Source: Channallabes apus (taxonomy: Eukaryota > Chordata > Actinopteri > Siluriformes > Clariidae). From it: 64,000 nt of DNA. A program made the position numbers and the translations under genes. This document shows, piece after piece, positions 10,816-54,129 of this stretch (position 1 is the stretch's first letter; every line of letters begins with the position of its first letter). The stretch covers positions 32,327,280-32,391,279 of the forward strand of contig CM060118.1 in the NCBI GenBank assembly GCA_030522415.1. The letters run 5' to 3'. Below the pieces are notes generated by a model. The model was given only the letters and a program-made list of their open reading frames with translations. It was not told the origin of the DNA and ran no database searches.

Positions 10816-13800
10816 CAATCCAGAGCCCAGGCCAGGGAGCAGACAGACAGGCTAAACCAACCGTCTGCTAGCTGCATAGAGTCGTCACTCAGGGTTCACC
10901 ATATTGAGACTGTGTCTGTTCCCCGATCTAAGCAAAAATGTAGAAAGACCCAGAAAGTCTGTTTCAATAATCTAATTAACATAAAGACCACAAACTCAGA
11001 TCATACTGAATGCGCAGCCGGCACCTCTGATCTGAAGATAGGATTGTTAAATATTAGATCTCTCGCATCAAAAGCGGTTATTGTTAATGAAATTATCACA
11101 GATCAGGCGTTTAATATACTCTGTTTAACTGAAACATGGGTTAAACAGGACGAGTATGTAGCTCTAAATGAAGCTAGTCCTCCTGGATACAGCTACATAC
11201 ACCAGCCTCGGTTAACTGGTAGAGGAGGAGGCGTCGCAGTTATTCATAATGATAATCTGTCTATCGTACAAAAACACGGACACAAATTTAACTCATTTGA
11301 AATTCTCTATAGTAACATAAGTGTATTTAAGTATATTAAATCAGCTCAGTCGATTCCACTAATTATAATTTACAGACCTCCAGGGCCGTATTCTGAATTT
11401 CTTAGTGAATTTGCAGATTTCATCTCAGACCTGGTCATTTCTGTAGACAAAGTGTTAATTGCCGGAGATTTTAACATTCATTTTGAGAATCCAGAAGACC
11501 CTCTGAGAACAGCATTTATATCCATACTGGACTCCGTAGGTGTAAATCAGTGTGTAGTAGGACCCACTCATAAAGCAGGCCACACTTTAGATTTAGTAAT
11601 ATTCTTCGGATTAATTATAAGAAATGTATTCACAATTCCACTGTCTGAAATTATCTCAGATCACTATCTTGTCTCCATTCAAGTGTGTCACAGTGATAAT
11701 GTACGCACAGCACCGCGCTACCGTATTAAACGTACATTCACATCAACTACCACACAGAGTTTTATCAGTAATCTCCCACAGTTACCAACTTCGATTAGGT
11801 CACCGTCTGACCCCACAGAACTCGATCAGGCGACTGAATATTTAGAGTCGACACTTCGTTGTACCTTAGATAATGTAGCTCCAGCTAAAAGAAAAATTAT
11901 TAGAGATAAGAAACTCGCTCCCTGGTATAACGATCACACGCGCACTTTAAAACAGACTGCTCGGAAATTAGAGCGTAAATGGCGTCAAACTAAATTGTTA
12001 GTATTTCAAATAGCATGGAAAGAGAGCATCCTGAACTATAGGAAAGCTCTTAGTGTAGCTAGATCAACGTATCTCTCCACTCTTATAGAAGAAAATAAAA
12101 ATAATCCTAGATTTTTATTTAATACCGTAGCCAAATTAACCAGAAATAAGACCACTACAGAAATCTCCACAACAACATCATGCAATAGTGAGGACTTCAT
12201 GAACTTTTTTAATAATAAAATTGTAAATATCAGGCATAAAATTGAGGCTTTGAAACCAAACAATGTAATTGATACTGATGTTAACCTAGCCATGTCAGAT
12301 TCAAACCTAGAATACTTTACTCCTCTTGAAGAGAATGAACTAATTTCACTCATCTCTTCTGCAAATTCATCAACCTGTATATTAGATCCTATACCGACAC
12401 ATTTTCTTAAACAGATAGTACCAGTAATAACAGAACCGATGTTGAGAATAATTAATTCCTCACTCAGCATTGGTTATGTTCCAAAATCTTTTAAAGTAGC
12501 AGTTATTAAACCAATAATTAAGAAACCTGACCTCGACCCCTGTCAGCTGTCCAATTACAGGCCAATATCAAACCTCCCCTTTATCTCTAAGATTCTGGAA
12601 AAGATAGTAGCGGAGCAGCTATGCTCATATCTACATAGAAATGGCATACATGAACTGTATCAGTCAGGATTTAGGCCTCATCACAGCACAGAAACAGCAC
12701 TCGTTAAAGTAGTAAATGACCTCCTATTGGCCTCTGATCAGGGTTGTGTAACTATGCTTGTATTACTCGACCTCAGTGCAGCTTTTGACACTATTGATCA
12801 TGCTATTCTTCTTCACAGATTAGAAAATTTAGTAGGAATTAAGGGTACAACCCTCTCCTGGCTCAGATCCTATTTGACCGATCGTTATCAGTATGTAGAC
12901 TTAAATGGTGATTATTCTGCATGTTCTCTAGTGGAGTTTGGCGTTCCGCAGGGTTCAGTTTTAGGCCCACTGCTTTTTTCCCTTTACATGCTTCCTCTGG
13001 GCAACATAATCCGTAAGCATGGTATTAGTTTTCATTGTTATGCTGACGACACACAGCTATACGTCTCAACAAAACCTGATGAGAAAAACCATCTTACTAA
13101 AGTTGAGCAATGTGTTCAGGACATAAGAAATTGGATGCTAATTAACTTCCTTCTGCTTAATCCGTATAAGACAGAAGTTCTAGTCATAGGACCGCATACA
13201 GCTAGAAGTAAAATCTTAGATCACACCGTAACTTTAGATGGCCTTTCTGTTCCGTCAAGTGCAACAGTAAAAGACCTCGGCATGATTATAGATTCCAGCC
13301 TTTCATTTGAAGCTCATGTAGATAATATCACCAGGATAGCATTCTTTCACCTTAGAAATATCGCCAAAATAAGAAATATATTGTCGCTAAATGATGCAGA
13401 AAAACTAGTTCATGCTTTTATCACTTCTAGGTTGGACTATTGTAATGCCTTACTGTCTGGTTGTTCAGTTAGGTGCATAAACAAGCTTCAGCTAGTCCAA
13501 AATGCAGCAGCGAGAGTCCTCACTAGAACCAGAAGATATGAGCACATCACCCCTATCCTATCTTCACTGCATTGGCTCCCTGTGAAATTTCGCATTGATT
13601 TTAAAATACTACTCTTGACATATAAAGCATTAAATGGTTTCGCGCCGCAGTATCTGAGCGAACTGCTAGTGTCTTACGATCCGCCACGCCTACTTCGGTC
13701 AAAGGATGCAGGCTGCTTATCAGTACCGCGTATTATGAAAACTACAGCTGGGGGCAGAGCTTTTTCTTACAAAGCCCCAAAATTATGGAATAGTCTTCCA

Positions 13801-13881
13801 AATAGTGTTCGGGACTCAGACACAGTATCAGTGTTTAAGTCTAGGCTAAAAACCTATTTATTTAGCCAAGCATTTTTATAA
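10816..13881 (+). CDS. L2 ORF2: AP-endonuclease plus reverse transcriptase
   Basis: The frame is open from just after the TGA at 10,813. The first possible near-cognate start is GTG at 10,912, and there is no in-frame ATG for roughly the first 400 codons. The N-terminal half is an APE-type endonuclease: [39 protein letters not shown] and ISDHYLV. The RT part has [59 protein letters not shown] and catalytic YADDTQLY. The C-terminal part has [13 protein letters not shown] and [18 protein letters not shown], typical of L2. All catalytic blocks are present, so this may be a recently active copy, apart from the lost ORF1 N-terminus. Confidence 0.9.
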   Translation, partial: QSRAQAREQTDRLNQPSASCIESSLRVHHIETVSVPRSKQKCRKTQKVCFNNLINIKTTNSDHTECAAGTSDLKIGLLNIRSLASKAVIVNEIITDQAFNILCLTETWVKQDEYVALNEASPPGYSYIHQPRLTGRGGGVAVIHNDNLSIVQKHGHKFNSFEILYSNISVFKYIKSAQSIPLIIIYRPPGPYSEFLSEFADFISDLVISVDKVLIAGDFNIHFENPEDPLRTAFISILDSVGVNQCVVGPTHKAGHTLDLVIFFGLIIRNVFTIPLSEIISDHYLVSIQVCHSDNVRTAPRYRIKRTFTSTTTQSFISNLPQLPTSIRSPSDPTELDQATEYLESTLRCTLDNVAPAKRKIIRDKKLAPWYNDHTRTLKQTARKLERKWRQTKLLVFQIAWKESILNYRKALSVARSTYLSTLIEENKNNPRFLFNTVAKLTRNKTTTEISTTTSCNSEDFMNFFNNKIVNIRHKIEALKPNNVIDTDVNLAMSDSNLEYFTPLEENELISLISSANSSTCILDPIPTHFLKQIVPVITEPMLRIINSSLSIGYVPKSFKVAVIKPIIKKPDLDPCQLSNYRPISNLPFISKILEKIVAEQLCSYLHRNGIHELYQSGFRPHHSTETALVKVVNDLLLASDQGCVTMLVLLDLSAAFDTIDHAILLHRLENLVGIKGTTLSWLRSYLTDRYQYVDLNGDYSACSLVEFGVPQGSVLGPLLFSLYMLPLGNIIRKHGISFHCYADDTQLYVSTKPDEKNHLTKVEQCVQDIRNWMLINFLLLNPYKTEVLVIGPHTARSKILDHTVTLDGLSVPSSATVKDLGMIIDSSLSFEAHVDNITRIAFFHLRNIAKIRNILSLNDAEKLVHAFITSRLDYCNALLSGCSVRCINKLQLVQNAAARVLTRTRRYEHITPILSSLHWLPVKFRIDFKILLLTYKALNGFAPQYLSELLVSYDPPRLLRSKDAGCLSVPRIMKTTAGGRAFSYKAPKLWNSLPNSVRDSDTVSVFKSRLKTYLFSQAFL

Positions 13882-14894
13882 ATAGATTTGCCATAAGGTA
13901 AAGGAGCAGATCTGGGGGACTCATGGACGTAGAGTATTATGGTGAACTGGTATGTTTAGATGCTGTCTTCCTCAGTCTCATTTGATCACTCAGGTTTGTT
14001 GACGGTGAGGTGATTGTTTGCTTTACATCTCAGGGAGCCCTCATGTTTCTGTTTCCTTCTGGCTCTCCCTTTTAGTTATGCTGTCATAGTTAGTCCTGCC
14101 GGAGTCCCTGCTTGCACTCTACAGTAAATATACATTCACATTAGACATTGTGACTGTGACCATACCTAACTGCCATCTCTCCTCTTCTTCTCTTCCTCCC
14201 CCTCTTTCTCTTTCCTCTCTCCCCCTGTCTCCCCCTTTCACTCTTTCTCTCTCTCTCTCTGTCGAGCTACACATGTGGTTCCTGAGCTGCCAGTGATCCA
14301 GACTCCCTCTGCCCTCCGGACCTGTCTGATCCATCCTGGTGCCCGGTTTCTGGTTGGAGGTCTCATCGCATGGATGCCCCGTGTGTCTCTTTAGGATGCG
14401 TCTGGTGTCTGGGGATGATTCTCTATACTTAGAAGATGGTTCTGGCCTCGACTGGTGTGGTCAGCTGTTTCTCTGAGGACTTGACAATTCGATAGTTCAG
14501 GACTGGAACTTTCTACAAGTCTATCTGAGTCTCGAATAACTACTGGACTCCATTTTACATCAAGTATTATAACATCAATTAACATCAACTATTATAGCTG
14601 AACTTGCTGCCACCTAACACACTGTATAAATGCAGATCATTTCCTGCTATCTGTTTCACCCAGATGAGGATGGGTTCCCTGTCGAGTCTGGTTCCTCTCA
14701 AGGTTTCTTCCTATTACCGTCTCAGGGAGTTTTTCCTTGCCACTGTCGCCCTCGGGCTTGCTCGCCAGGGAATATCTGAACATTTTGATTCATACACATT
14801 CACATTCCATACAAACTTAAATAATTCTTTTGATTGTGTAAAGCTGTTTTGAGACAATGTCAATTGTTAAAAGCGCTATACAAATAAAACTGAA

Positions 14895-15227
14895 TTGAAT
14901 TGAATAGAGCCTAGACCTAACCAACCAAAGCAATGCCAGATCATAACATCTGCCTTTAGAGGCCACTACAGTATGCATGATGGGTGCATCACTACCTGCA
15001 CTTCTCTTCTTACCCGGACGCACCCATTGCTCTGGAATAGGGTCAATCTGAACTCATCAGACCACATGATCTTTTTCCATTACAGGTCAACCTTGTGAGC
15101 ATAATTTGCCCCGGAAGTGTGCTTGTTTATCAAAACACTCGTATATATCACAGTGAATTTCCCCATAAGAAATAATGGAAACGCTGATGATTTGTTCCAC
15201 AACCCAAACATATTCATATAAAAATAA
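14895..15227. repeat. mosaic of degraded DNA-transposon sequence
   Basis: The phrase GAACTCATCAGACCACATGA at about 15,051-15,070 occurs in many fish DNA-transposon copies. At 15,120-15,185 a piece (TATCAAAACACTCGTA, then ATTTCCCCATAAGAAATAAT) matches the reverse complement of 60,190-60,270 inside the MITE at 59,793-60,305. No open frame is supported. Confidence 0.45.
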
Positions 15228-16063
15228 TTAAAGTGCCCCTATTATGCTTTTTCAAATATGATCTTTCATGCAGTGTCATGTAGCTGTATGTGAACATAAA
15301 TTATCTGCACTACCTGTGGCGCTGACAGTGCATGATAAATTTAGTTTTCTTTTTTTAGTTTTTGTTGAGTTGTTAGTAATTCTAATTTTTCTCTGTTACA
15401 GGTCACTACATGACATATTTGCATAATGTCCACCCACATTCTACGTCGCAAACAACTAGCCGCCATCTCACAATTAACGTTACCACACTCTTGTTAATGT
15501 GACCGAGCATTCATGCCGGGTTCGCTTAAACTCTTTGTAATATTAAAAAAAAAAAAAAACGAGAGCAAACTAAATCTTTTTTAACTGTTTATTCTCCACC
15601 ATTCACCAAAAATGATGCACTTTTCCCCTCGGGGCTTGCCGTCAAAGGGCAAGGGGTGTTAGAGTTCAGTTTCAGTTCATTAACACTTACCACTGAGAAA
15701 CGTCCTGCACCAGTTGTGCTTGCGAAACAGTTTCATGTCGATGTGCCACTTCAACCGTTTCATCGTCAGACTCCGGCTCGAATTGATACGGTAAAACCGA
15801 CGTAATGGGCGTTTCGTTTTCCCCCCCGACACCCTCTGTAGCGGTAGACCAATCACAGCAGTGAGGGCTCACGGAAAGGCGGGGTTTAGACAGACTGTGC
15901 TTCACACGAGTCGTTTACGAATAATTTAGAAATGGGGTAAAATTAAATCTATTTTTGGAGAAAACTAAAGCGTTTTTTGACCTTGCATACATGTAAACCT
16001 GTTTTAAGAGACTCATTAAGCAATATTAGCAACCTTTAAAATGGCATAATAGGGGCACTTTAA
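15228..16063. mobile_element. non-autonomous piggyBac-type MITE
   Basis: The element proper is 15,232-16,059 (828 bp). Its 16-bp perfect terminal inverted repeats are AGTGCCCCTATTATGC and its complement. TTAA lies immediately outside each end (15,228-15,231 and 16,060-16,063), the signature piggyBac target. No transposase is encoded. The interior carries a GC-rich piece (CCCCTCGGGGCTTGCCGT at about 15,626) also found inverted in the hAT MITE at 10,077-10,106. Confidence 0.85.
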
Positions 16064-16162
16064 TACAAAATATGAAGTAAAAATAAAACAAATTAACCTG
16101 TACTTTACCTATGAAAAGAATTATTAGATGAGAGGAGAAGCAGGAGCAAGGGGGCTACTGTG

Positions 16163-16182
16163 TAGGACACACACACACACAC
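16163..16182. repeat. (CA)n microsatellite
   Basis: This is a short uninterrupted CA run between transposon remnants. Confidence 0.85.
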
Positions 16183-16319
16183 GTACACTACTGGAATTAC
16201 TCCTCTAAACAGATTCATATCCCACACTGCTACAGCCTTTTAAACTTTTTTTTCTTCACGAAGGCCATTGTGGCATTACAGTTACTAAAGAACGGTCTCA
16301 ATTGAACATCAAATTAAAG

Positions 16320-17113
16320 AATGCGGTAAAGCATGCGGCCCGTCACAAATGCAAATGCGGCCCGCGATGCTGACCACGTAAAAGAAATATTTATATAATA
16401 ATAAATGGTTTTACAATTAATTAAAAAAAAATTATTAAACAAATAAATGTATTAAACTTTGAACTATATTTTTCATAAAATCATTTTGGTGATCATGTTT
16501 TCATATATGCGCAGAACTGATGCAACTATGAACTGATGCAATTACACAGTTAACGCGCACACAATTACAAGCGCGTGCGCTCTGACAGATTTAAAACATT
16601 CATCAACTAACTTTCGGTTTGCCTCGCCGCGCGCTCAAAGATGAACTGATGGATGTTCAGGCAAGAGGACACGGCCAAACCGCGCAGCAGTCATCCTCAG
16701 TTGCAGAAATGTGGCGAAACATCTCTGGACAAAACCTCAGATTATTAAGTTCAAAAGTGCTTTCCATATTTGGATCCACATACATTTGCGAACGCACATT
16801 TTCTGCAATGACGAGCATCAAGTCACGTTTCCGCGCGCGTCTTACAGACTACAATTCACAACTTCATCGTGCTGTTACTCCTTTTGAGCCGAATTTCACC
16901 AAATTGGTCGGCTCCCGACAACATCAGGTGTCTCATTAATGGTAAGTAGAATTATACTCTCTAATGATAATAATACATCTAATTGTAATAATTTTAGATG
17001 CATAATATCTGGATATTTCGCGTTGATGACGTCATATGTAAATAATATGCGGTCCGTGAGATTTGAACTTGGACATAGTGCGGCCCACTGCAAAAAAGGT
17101 TGAGAACCACTGG
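16320..17113 (+). mobile_element. hAT (Charlie-like) transposon remnant
   Basis: The right end AAAAAGGTTGAGAACCACTG (17,092-17,111) matches the typical hAT/Charlie end (CAGTGGTTCTCAACC in complement). Subterminal words (GCGGCCCGTCACAAATGCAA on the left, GCGGTCCGTGAGATTTGAAC on the right) echo each other. A transposase C-terminus is encoded at 16,619-16,939. The left terminal repeat was not found, so the element is truncated or internally deleted. Confidence 0.7.
16619..16939 (+). pseudogene. hAT transposase C-terminal dimerisation domain fragment
   Basis: The open frame encodes about 106 residues ending in a stop. The blocks VLSIFGSTYICERTFSAM, IKSRFRARLTD, LHRAVTPFEPNF and KLVGSRQHQVSH match the C-terminal hAT dimerisation segment known from ZBED5/GTF2IRD2-like hAT proteins. 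The DDE catalytic core and zinc finger are absent, so this is a fragment. Domestication is possible but unsupported: the ORF is not spliced to anything visible and sits beside its own terminal repeat. Confidence 0.75.
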
Positions 17114-18000
17114 CCTACATAAAAATTTTATAAGAATAGTTTGACAATCAGAACAAGCAATCGAAGAAAGTATTTTATTTACTTAGCCAGAGTAGCACAA
17201 GTCTAAGAGAGAACATTAATTGAGCAGAGCAATATACTATTGTATAAAGAAAGCAGCTTACAACAGACACTGCAAGATATTTATCATCTCTGTAATTTTT
17301 ATACAACATAAACATGTTTTTTTTTTTTTTTTTTAAAAAGGTCTGTTTTCTTATTTTGCAGGAAACAAAAACAGCAAAATAAAGTTTGCTCAACAAATAA
17401 TATGAAGCTTTGTAATGATACGTTCAGGTACTTATTGCCACAACAGATTCTTGAACTAGGCTATCAAATGTTTGTACTTTACATTGACCATGTTCAGATT
17501 CTTTTTCGAACACCAACATTCTCTTGAACAAAACCTTCAAATAATACTTGACGCTTCAATTTTTTTTCATATTCGCCCATTCATTGAAACTGTGAACTGT
17601 TTAGAAGAACAGTATATAAGAGCATTCAAAAGAAGAAAAATAAAATAAGATAAATCAAGGCAAACATTGTATTGTTGTAAATATAAATGCATACTGCTTT
17701 TGTGAAGTTTTTTGATATTTGGATAGATATCCCTTCTTTTTCACTGAGTAATTAAAAAAAAGGAGGCTTCTGTCCAGCAATATGTGTAATTTCCTATGCT
17801 TTGGCATATCCTTCGTTATGTTGATGATAACCATATCTACTTTTATGAAGTAACAAAGAAAATTAATTAGCATAAACGTGAGTGTATTAGTTTTTTTCTA
17901 CATAATAATGAGCAAACTTAAATGTAAAAAGTTTGATACAGAGGCTTAGCTAGCTAAGAAGCCTGAAAGAAAAAAAAAAAAAGATTAGATAAAAAAAAAA
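17114..18000. other. AT-rich intergenic stretch between hAT remnant and cul9 3' end
   Basis: No coding frame is supported. Contains poly(T)/poly(A) tracts at 17,319-17,334, 17,970-17,983 and 17,991-18,015. It could include distal 3' UTR of the minus-strand cul9 gene, but no sequence feature decides this. Confidence 0.4.
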
Positions 18001-18020
18001 AATAAAAAAAAAAAACATTT

Positions 18021-18026
18021 TTTATT
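18021..18026 (-). promoter_or_regulatory. candidate poly(A) signal of cul9
   Basis: AATAAA on the minus strand lies about 253 bp downstream of the cul9 stop codon. It is flanked by A-rich genomic tracts, which makes the exact cleavage site ambiguous. Confidence 0.35.
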
Positions 18027-18278
18027 TACTTTAAGTGCTTTTTCATCCACCCTCATGTATGATGTTACAAGTGATTGCTTACTTTTTTGCACTGCACTCT
18101 TTCCTGCTTTCTCCACTGTTGCACATCACTGTTCAATTACTCTATATATATATATATGTTACATAAGGGGAAAACGCTCTACATCTTTACAGCACAGGGA
18201 GACCCTCCAGAAATGAAGCGTCAATCCTCATCCTTTCTTCTTCTTCCTAGGCACAGTGACTGGTCGTTAATTTTGATT

Positions 18279-50129
<31,851 letters not shown>

Positions 50130-50319
50130 GACAGCTGACAATTGAATAAAAAATAAATAAATGTCATATCAGTGTGTGAAATAAATTGCTCAAAAAATAC
50201 CACCATACAAAAACATGTAAAGTAAAAAAATAATAATCTTTTTTTTTAAAGCTATACTTTGACATAAATTTCAACTGTCTGCAAGTTCAGCAAATGAAAC
50301 TGAAAAGGATGAATGAGAA

Positions 50320-50645
50320 GGTCGCATGGCGGCTTAGAGGTTAGCACTGGCGCCATGCACCTCCAAGGTCGAGGGTTTGATTCCCACCGCCCGCTTGGGT
50401 CTGTGTGCAAGGAGTTCGCATGTTCTCCCCGTACTTGGTGGAGTTTCCTCCAGGTGCTCCGGTTTCCTCCCACACAGATTAGACTAAGTGCCGTCTGTAA
50501 ATTGCCCATAGTGTGTAAATAAGCGTGTGTGGGCGCGCTGTGATGGATAAGCACTCCATCCAGGGTGTACCCCGCCTCATGCCCTAGGTCTCCCTGCTAC
50601 CCTGTATAAAGGATACAGCGCTATAGACAATAAATGAGTAAGAAT
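50320..50645 (+). mobile_element. SINE-like repeat, copy B2 (most complete)
   Basis: The copy starts with GGCGGCTTAGAGGTTAGCAC, a tRNA-like head with GGGTTTGATTCCCACC as B box. It continues with CATGTTCTCCCCGTACTTGG, CTCCGGTTTCCTCCCACACA and GGGTGTACCCCGCCTCATGC, and ends in AATGAGTAAGAATGAATGAG. It lies in the cul9 intron upstream of the first coding exon. Confidence 0.7.
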
Positions 50646-51632
50646 GAATGAGAAGCAGGAACAGTGAGGTAGAACTAAATGTGTGTTAATATGTCAAAGG
50701 AAAAATAAGCATAAAGGAATTAATTTAACCACTAACAAGAGAAGCTTTCAAAATTTTAGCAAATCAACTACTTCACCTATTTGAGACATTTTAAAACAGA
50801 TAGACAGATGAATCAGATTTCGATAGATGAATAAATAATTAATAAAGTTCTTGAATAAATAGAGAGTACGGTACTCTTAATGTCGAGCAACTCAACATTT
50901 GGTGTGAAGTTAACATGAATGTTTTGTGACTCATTTCATCCAGTTAAGGGTCAGGTGGCGAGTCCCTGGGCGTGAACACTTGCTGCCTGCAGTACGCTAA
51001 TGAAACTGCACATTCTTTTCTCGTTAGTTCATGTGCACAAGCCAGCAGTGAGCAACCGGGGGCCTTGTGTCAAACCCAGCTCTACCCACTTCCACGTCCA
51101 AGTGTCACTCGGTGCCAAGTTTCATTCTCGCTCAAGCAGGAGGAAACATATTAAAAAAAATGTTTAACATATAATAAAAGTTCCTCATACAGCGGCAATA
51201 ATGTTCACATGCGTTCAGTAGATTGTTTAAAACTATTTAACTTAATTTCTCAGACTTACTTTCGCTGCTGAGTCACATCTATCCGACTCCTGAGCCACTC
51301 CCCCTCCTCAGTGCTAACACACAACCGCCTCTCCGGGCTGTCACAACTCACAGCTCACTTTCTACTTCAAAAACAGTTATTAAAATTACATCTACCACCT
51401 TCCCTCACGGACGTAAGGGAAACACCCTTTTTAAAACAAAAAAAAAAAAGCGTTTTAATACTGAACTGAGTGGCACGGGTTTTGGATAAGACTCGATAAA
51501 GCTCGAGCGATCGCTACCTGTTAATTAGCAAGGCTAAGCTAACTCGCGGTTAGTAGCGAACTGTTACGGCGCGGCCCGAGCATTAGCTTAGCCGGAATGC
51601 TGCACAAAATAAAACATGTATTTATGTTTTAC

Positions 51633-51760
51633 CTCCAGTGTTACACGACTTCCGCGGCTTCACTGTTTTCTCCCTCAGTCGATGGGATTTTCTTCTCCGT
51701 GATAAAGTATCGTTGCCCAGCCTGAATTCGTTTTCTTAACTTAGCTAGTTGCTTTACGAA
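51633..51760 (-). promoter_or_regulatory. cul9: probable cul9 non-coding exon 1 and core promoter
   Basis: On the minus strand, CACTGGAG followed by gtaaaac at 51,633/51,632 is a good splice donor. It lies about 1.5 kb upstream of the coding-exon acceptor at 50,134. The surrounding 51,480-51,820 block is CpG-richer than its neighbours, and contains ACTTCCGC/CTTCCGG (ETS-like) words. The transcription start was not determinable by eye. Confidence 0.45.
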
Positions 51761-51809
51761 AAGAAATCTTATTCACAATATTTCCAGCTACCCTTCTACG
51801 TGAAGACGT

Positions 51810-51900
51810 ATGGGTCTGTCTTCCGGTCTAAGAGCGGAAGTGGAAAGTATTTTGAGGGCAGTCCTAGTGGCTGAACAGAAACACGAAGCTTACCTCCTTA
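51810..51900 (+). CDS. possible small first exon of an unknown divergent gene
   Basis: An ATG at 51,810 opens a frame reading MGLSSGLRAEVESILRAVLV, AEQKHEAYLLKR, an amphipathic helix-like stretch. It then degrades into AT-rich sequence with a possible donor (CGT|GTAATA) near 51,903-51,907. The position just across the cul9 promoter suggests a bidirectional start. I do not recognise the product, no second exon was found, and it may be chance. Confidence 0.2.
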
Positions 51901-51909
51901 AACGTGTAA

Positions 51910-52440
51910 TAATAAACCTTCACAGTTTTAACATATTTTGTATTATCATTTTAACATCAACACATATTTGGTTAACCAATATAACCTATTTTAGATTTTG
52001 CATCAAGTCTTTAAAAGTCCTCTATCGTCATACAAAGGATGGTTCGAGTCAAACCGAAACTTTTGATTGGGCTTTTGATCTCTATTCCCATTCTACAGAA
52101 CACAATTACCAACACCCTTTTTATCTCCTCTATATAATTCTACCTACACTAGTCTCACTAGTGCTTGCATAACATTAAGGGATAAAGTTTCCTCAGTATG
52201 CCATAGCCACAATTCTTTGCCTACTTCTTGTCTGAAACACTGGCCTCCAAGGAACTCCTTTAATGGCCCAAACATGTGGAACTCGCTTGCAGAGAGATCA
52301 GGACTGTACTGGAGATGTTCCTATAACATGCAAGTGGTGTTCATGAATGAATGTACAGTTACAGCAAGCATGATGTGGCTCTTTCGCAAGATATCTCTCG
52401 ATTTTCAAGCATCACATTTCAAGCACTGAATGTTCTCAGG
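51910..52440. other. intergenic stretch, nothing supported
   Basis: AT-rich sequence between the cul9 promoter and the TA microsatellite. No coding or repeat structure could be supported. Confidence 0.4.
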
Positions 52441-52445
52441 AACTA

Positions 52446-52448
<3 letters not shown>

Positions 52449-52516
<68 letters not shown>
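52449..52516. repeat. (TA)n microsatellite
   Basis: TA dinucleotides run for about 66 bp. Reads through in both strands as YIYIYI and is not coding. Confidence 0.95.
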
Positions 52517-52518
<2 letters not shown>

Positions 52519-52589
52519 AGTAACACAAGTGAAAGTCGTGGCTTCATACTTTGGGCAGCTTTTCCTGGTATAAGTTATTAATATTATAT

Positions 52590-52720
52590 TAATACATTCA
52601 TTCATTCATTTTCTATACCGCTTAATCCTGTGTTCAGGACCTGGAGCCTATCACAGGAGACTTCGGGCACTAGGCTGGGTACACCCTGGACAGTGTGCCG
52701 ATCCATTGCAGGGCACTGAA
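52590..52720 (-). mobile_element. SINE-like repeat, copy B3 fragment
   Basis: ATTCATTCATTCATTTTCTA, GGACCTGGAGCCTATCACAG and GGCTGGGTACACCCTGGACA match the complement of the 3' part of copy B2. Confidence 0.65.
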
Positions 52721-53149
52721 TCTATAAAATGGAAAATGTCCCACCACAAGCAGATAAATGCAGCGTTCACCTCGAGATTGCAACTAACAGTAATTCTCCA
52801 CCTTCATCCAGTGGACTTGAAATTCCTAATTCATTAACATGAGCAGACAACTTCTGTCTCCTTCCCTAATTGTGATATCAAATAATCGTTGCTGCGCACA
52901 GTATCAGAAGTAAACTTCTGTCTTTTACACAAGTCAGCCTGTATTTATAAGTCTATGATTTAGATCAGGACTAAATCAATCGGGACCCAGACCACATCTC
53001 AAATTAGCAAGACAATAATATAAATAATACAATGTAGGTTTCCTACCTTAAAATAAAAACGCGTTATACTCATTAATAAGTCGTTAGCTTTGTAGTCTAT
53101 TTGAAGATTTGAAGAGATTAATGCTTAAACATTATATTTCCCCTCTTGT

Positions 53150-53480
53150 TAGCTGCTCAATGTTATAGTTTCCCTGTTGTCATGACAACGGTAACGGAAA
53201 CGCAAGCTATGCAAAGAAAAGTCAGTGACTTCGTCTGACGACCTCACCGTTTCTGTGCCAAGGTTTAGGCAATTAATTGACATCAGACAGCGACTGTTTT
53301 CCCGACTAGGCTGCTGTGTAGTCTGACTGTCTTTGGGGGCGTCTACTTGTCGCGTCTTTGCGTGTTTTGTTACGGTATTTTCAGTGGAGAAGTACAAGCG
53401 CGGTCACAATAGTGAGCGACACCGTCGCGACGCTCCACACGCGACGCTTTCCGTGCGCGTCCACACAAATTTTCTTCCGA
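53150..53480. other. isolated CpG-rich patch
   Basis: CpG-dense words (ACACCGTCGCGACGCTCCAC, ACACGCGACGCTTTCCGTGC) lie in an otherwise AT-rich region. It may be a transposon relic or an orphan promoter. The open frame at 53,149-53,397 (minus) shows no recognisable domain. Confidence 0.3.
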
Positions 53481-54129
53481 GATCACACTTCAGATGTGTG
53501 TAGGTTGAAAATTATTTAATTACGATACATCTTGCAAATTCCTACTTGCAAAGTAAGGTGAACACACAGCAATACCCTGATATGTACATAGTAGCACAAT
53601 ACTGGTGATGGAGTGTTCCTGGCATCTTGACATACAAAGCATCTTTTTTCACAGCATGTTTTCAACTTATGTGGTCTTGCTGTTAGCATACATACATTGC
53701 ATTTTTACCTGCCTCTTGACAGGACCTCCAGAACGTAACCTTGTCTGTTTGGTTGATTTTTACATAATAAGAATGAGACATTTCTTAAACTTATATGGCA
53801 TTTTGGACATTCACTTAGGTCTTAAGTATGTGTGTACGTACTTACAAAAAAAAAACTATGAGAAGGACCATCCCTTTGAATTTGTGTTTTTCTTTGTAGA
53901 AACATAGTTTTCAGATTTCCAGTTTCTGATGTTTTTGTCTATCCCATCAAAAACATACTCTGGCTCAGGGCTCAGCTCCATCCATGAGTTGCCATTTTTA
54001 CTTGTCTACAACAGGCAGTAGAGAACACAGCATGTCTCAGCTAAATGCAAAACACAGTAAGCACACAAAAGGGCACCAAACACTCTTTTTACTTTCAATC
54101 TCAGAGGGAGTAAAGAAACTATGTTTGGA

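Larger units (their letters stand above)
10580..14905 (+). mobile_element. L2-clade LINE, near full length (5' end lost)
   Basis: In order the element shows the C-terminal end of an ORF1 SGNH-esterase domain (10,594-10,815), an open ORF2 with endonuclease and reverse transcriptase (to 13,881), a 3' UTR with a CT-rich tract at 14,160-14,260, and a tail with AAAAGCGCTATACAAATAAA followed by AATTG repeats (to 14,905). It supplies the reference for tail fragments at 437-655, 26,900-26,960 and 54,640-54,860. Confidence 0.9.

Noticed and set aside
53149..53397. 82-codon minus-strand ORF in a CpG-rich patch
   Set aside because: No domain, no splice partner and no start context that would support it.
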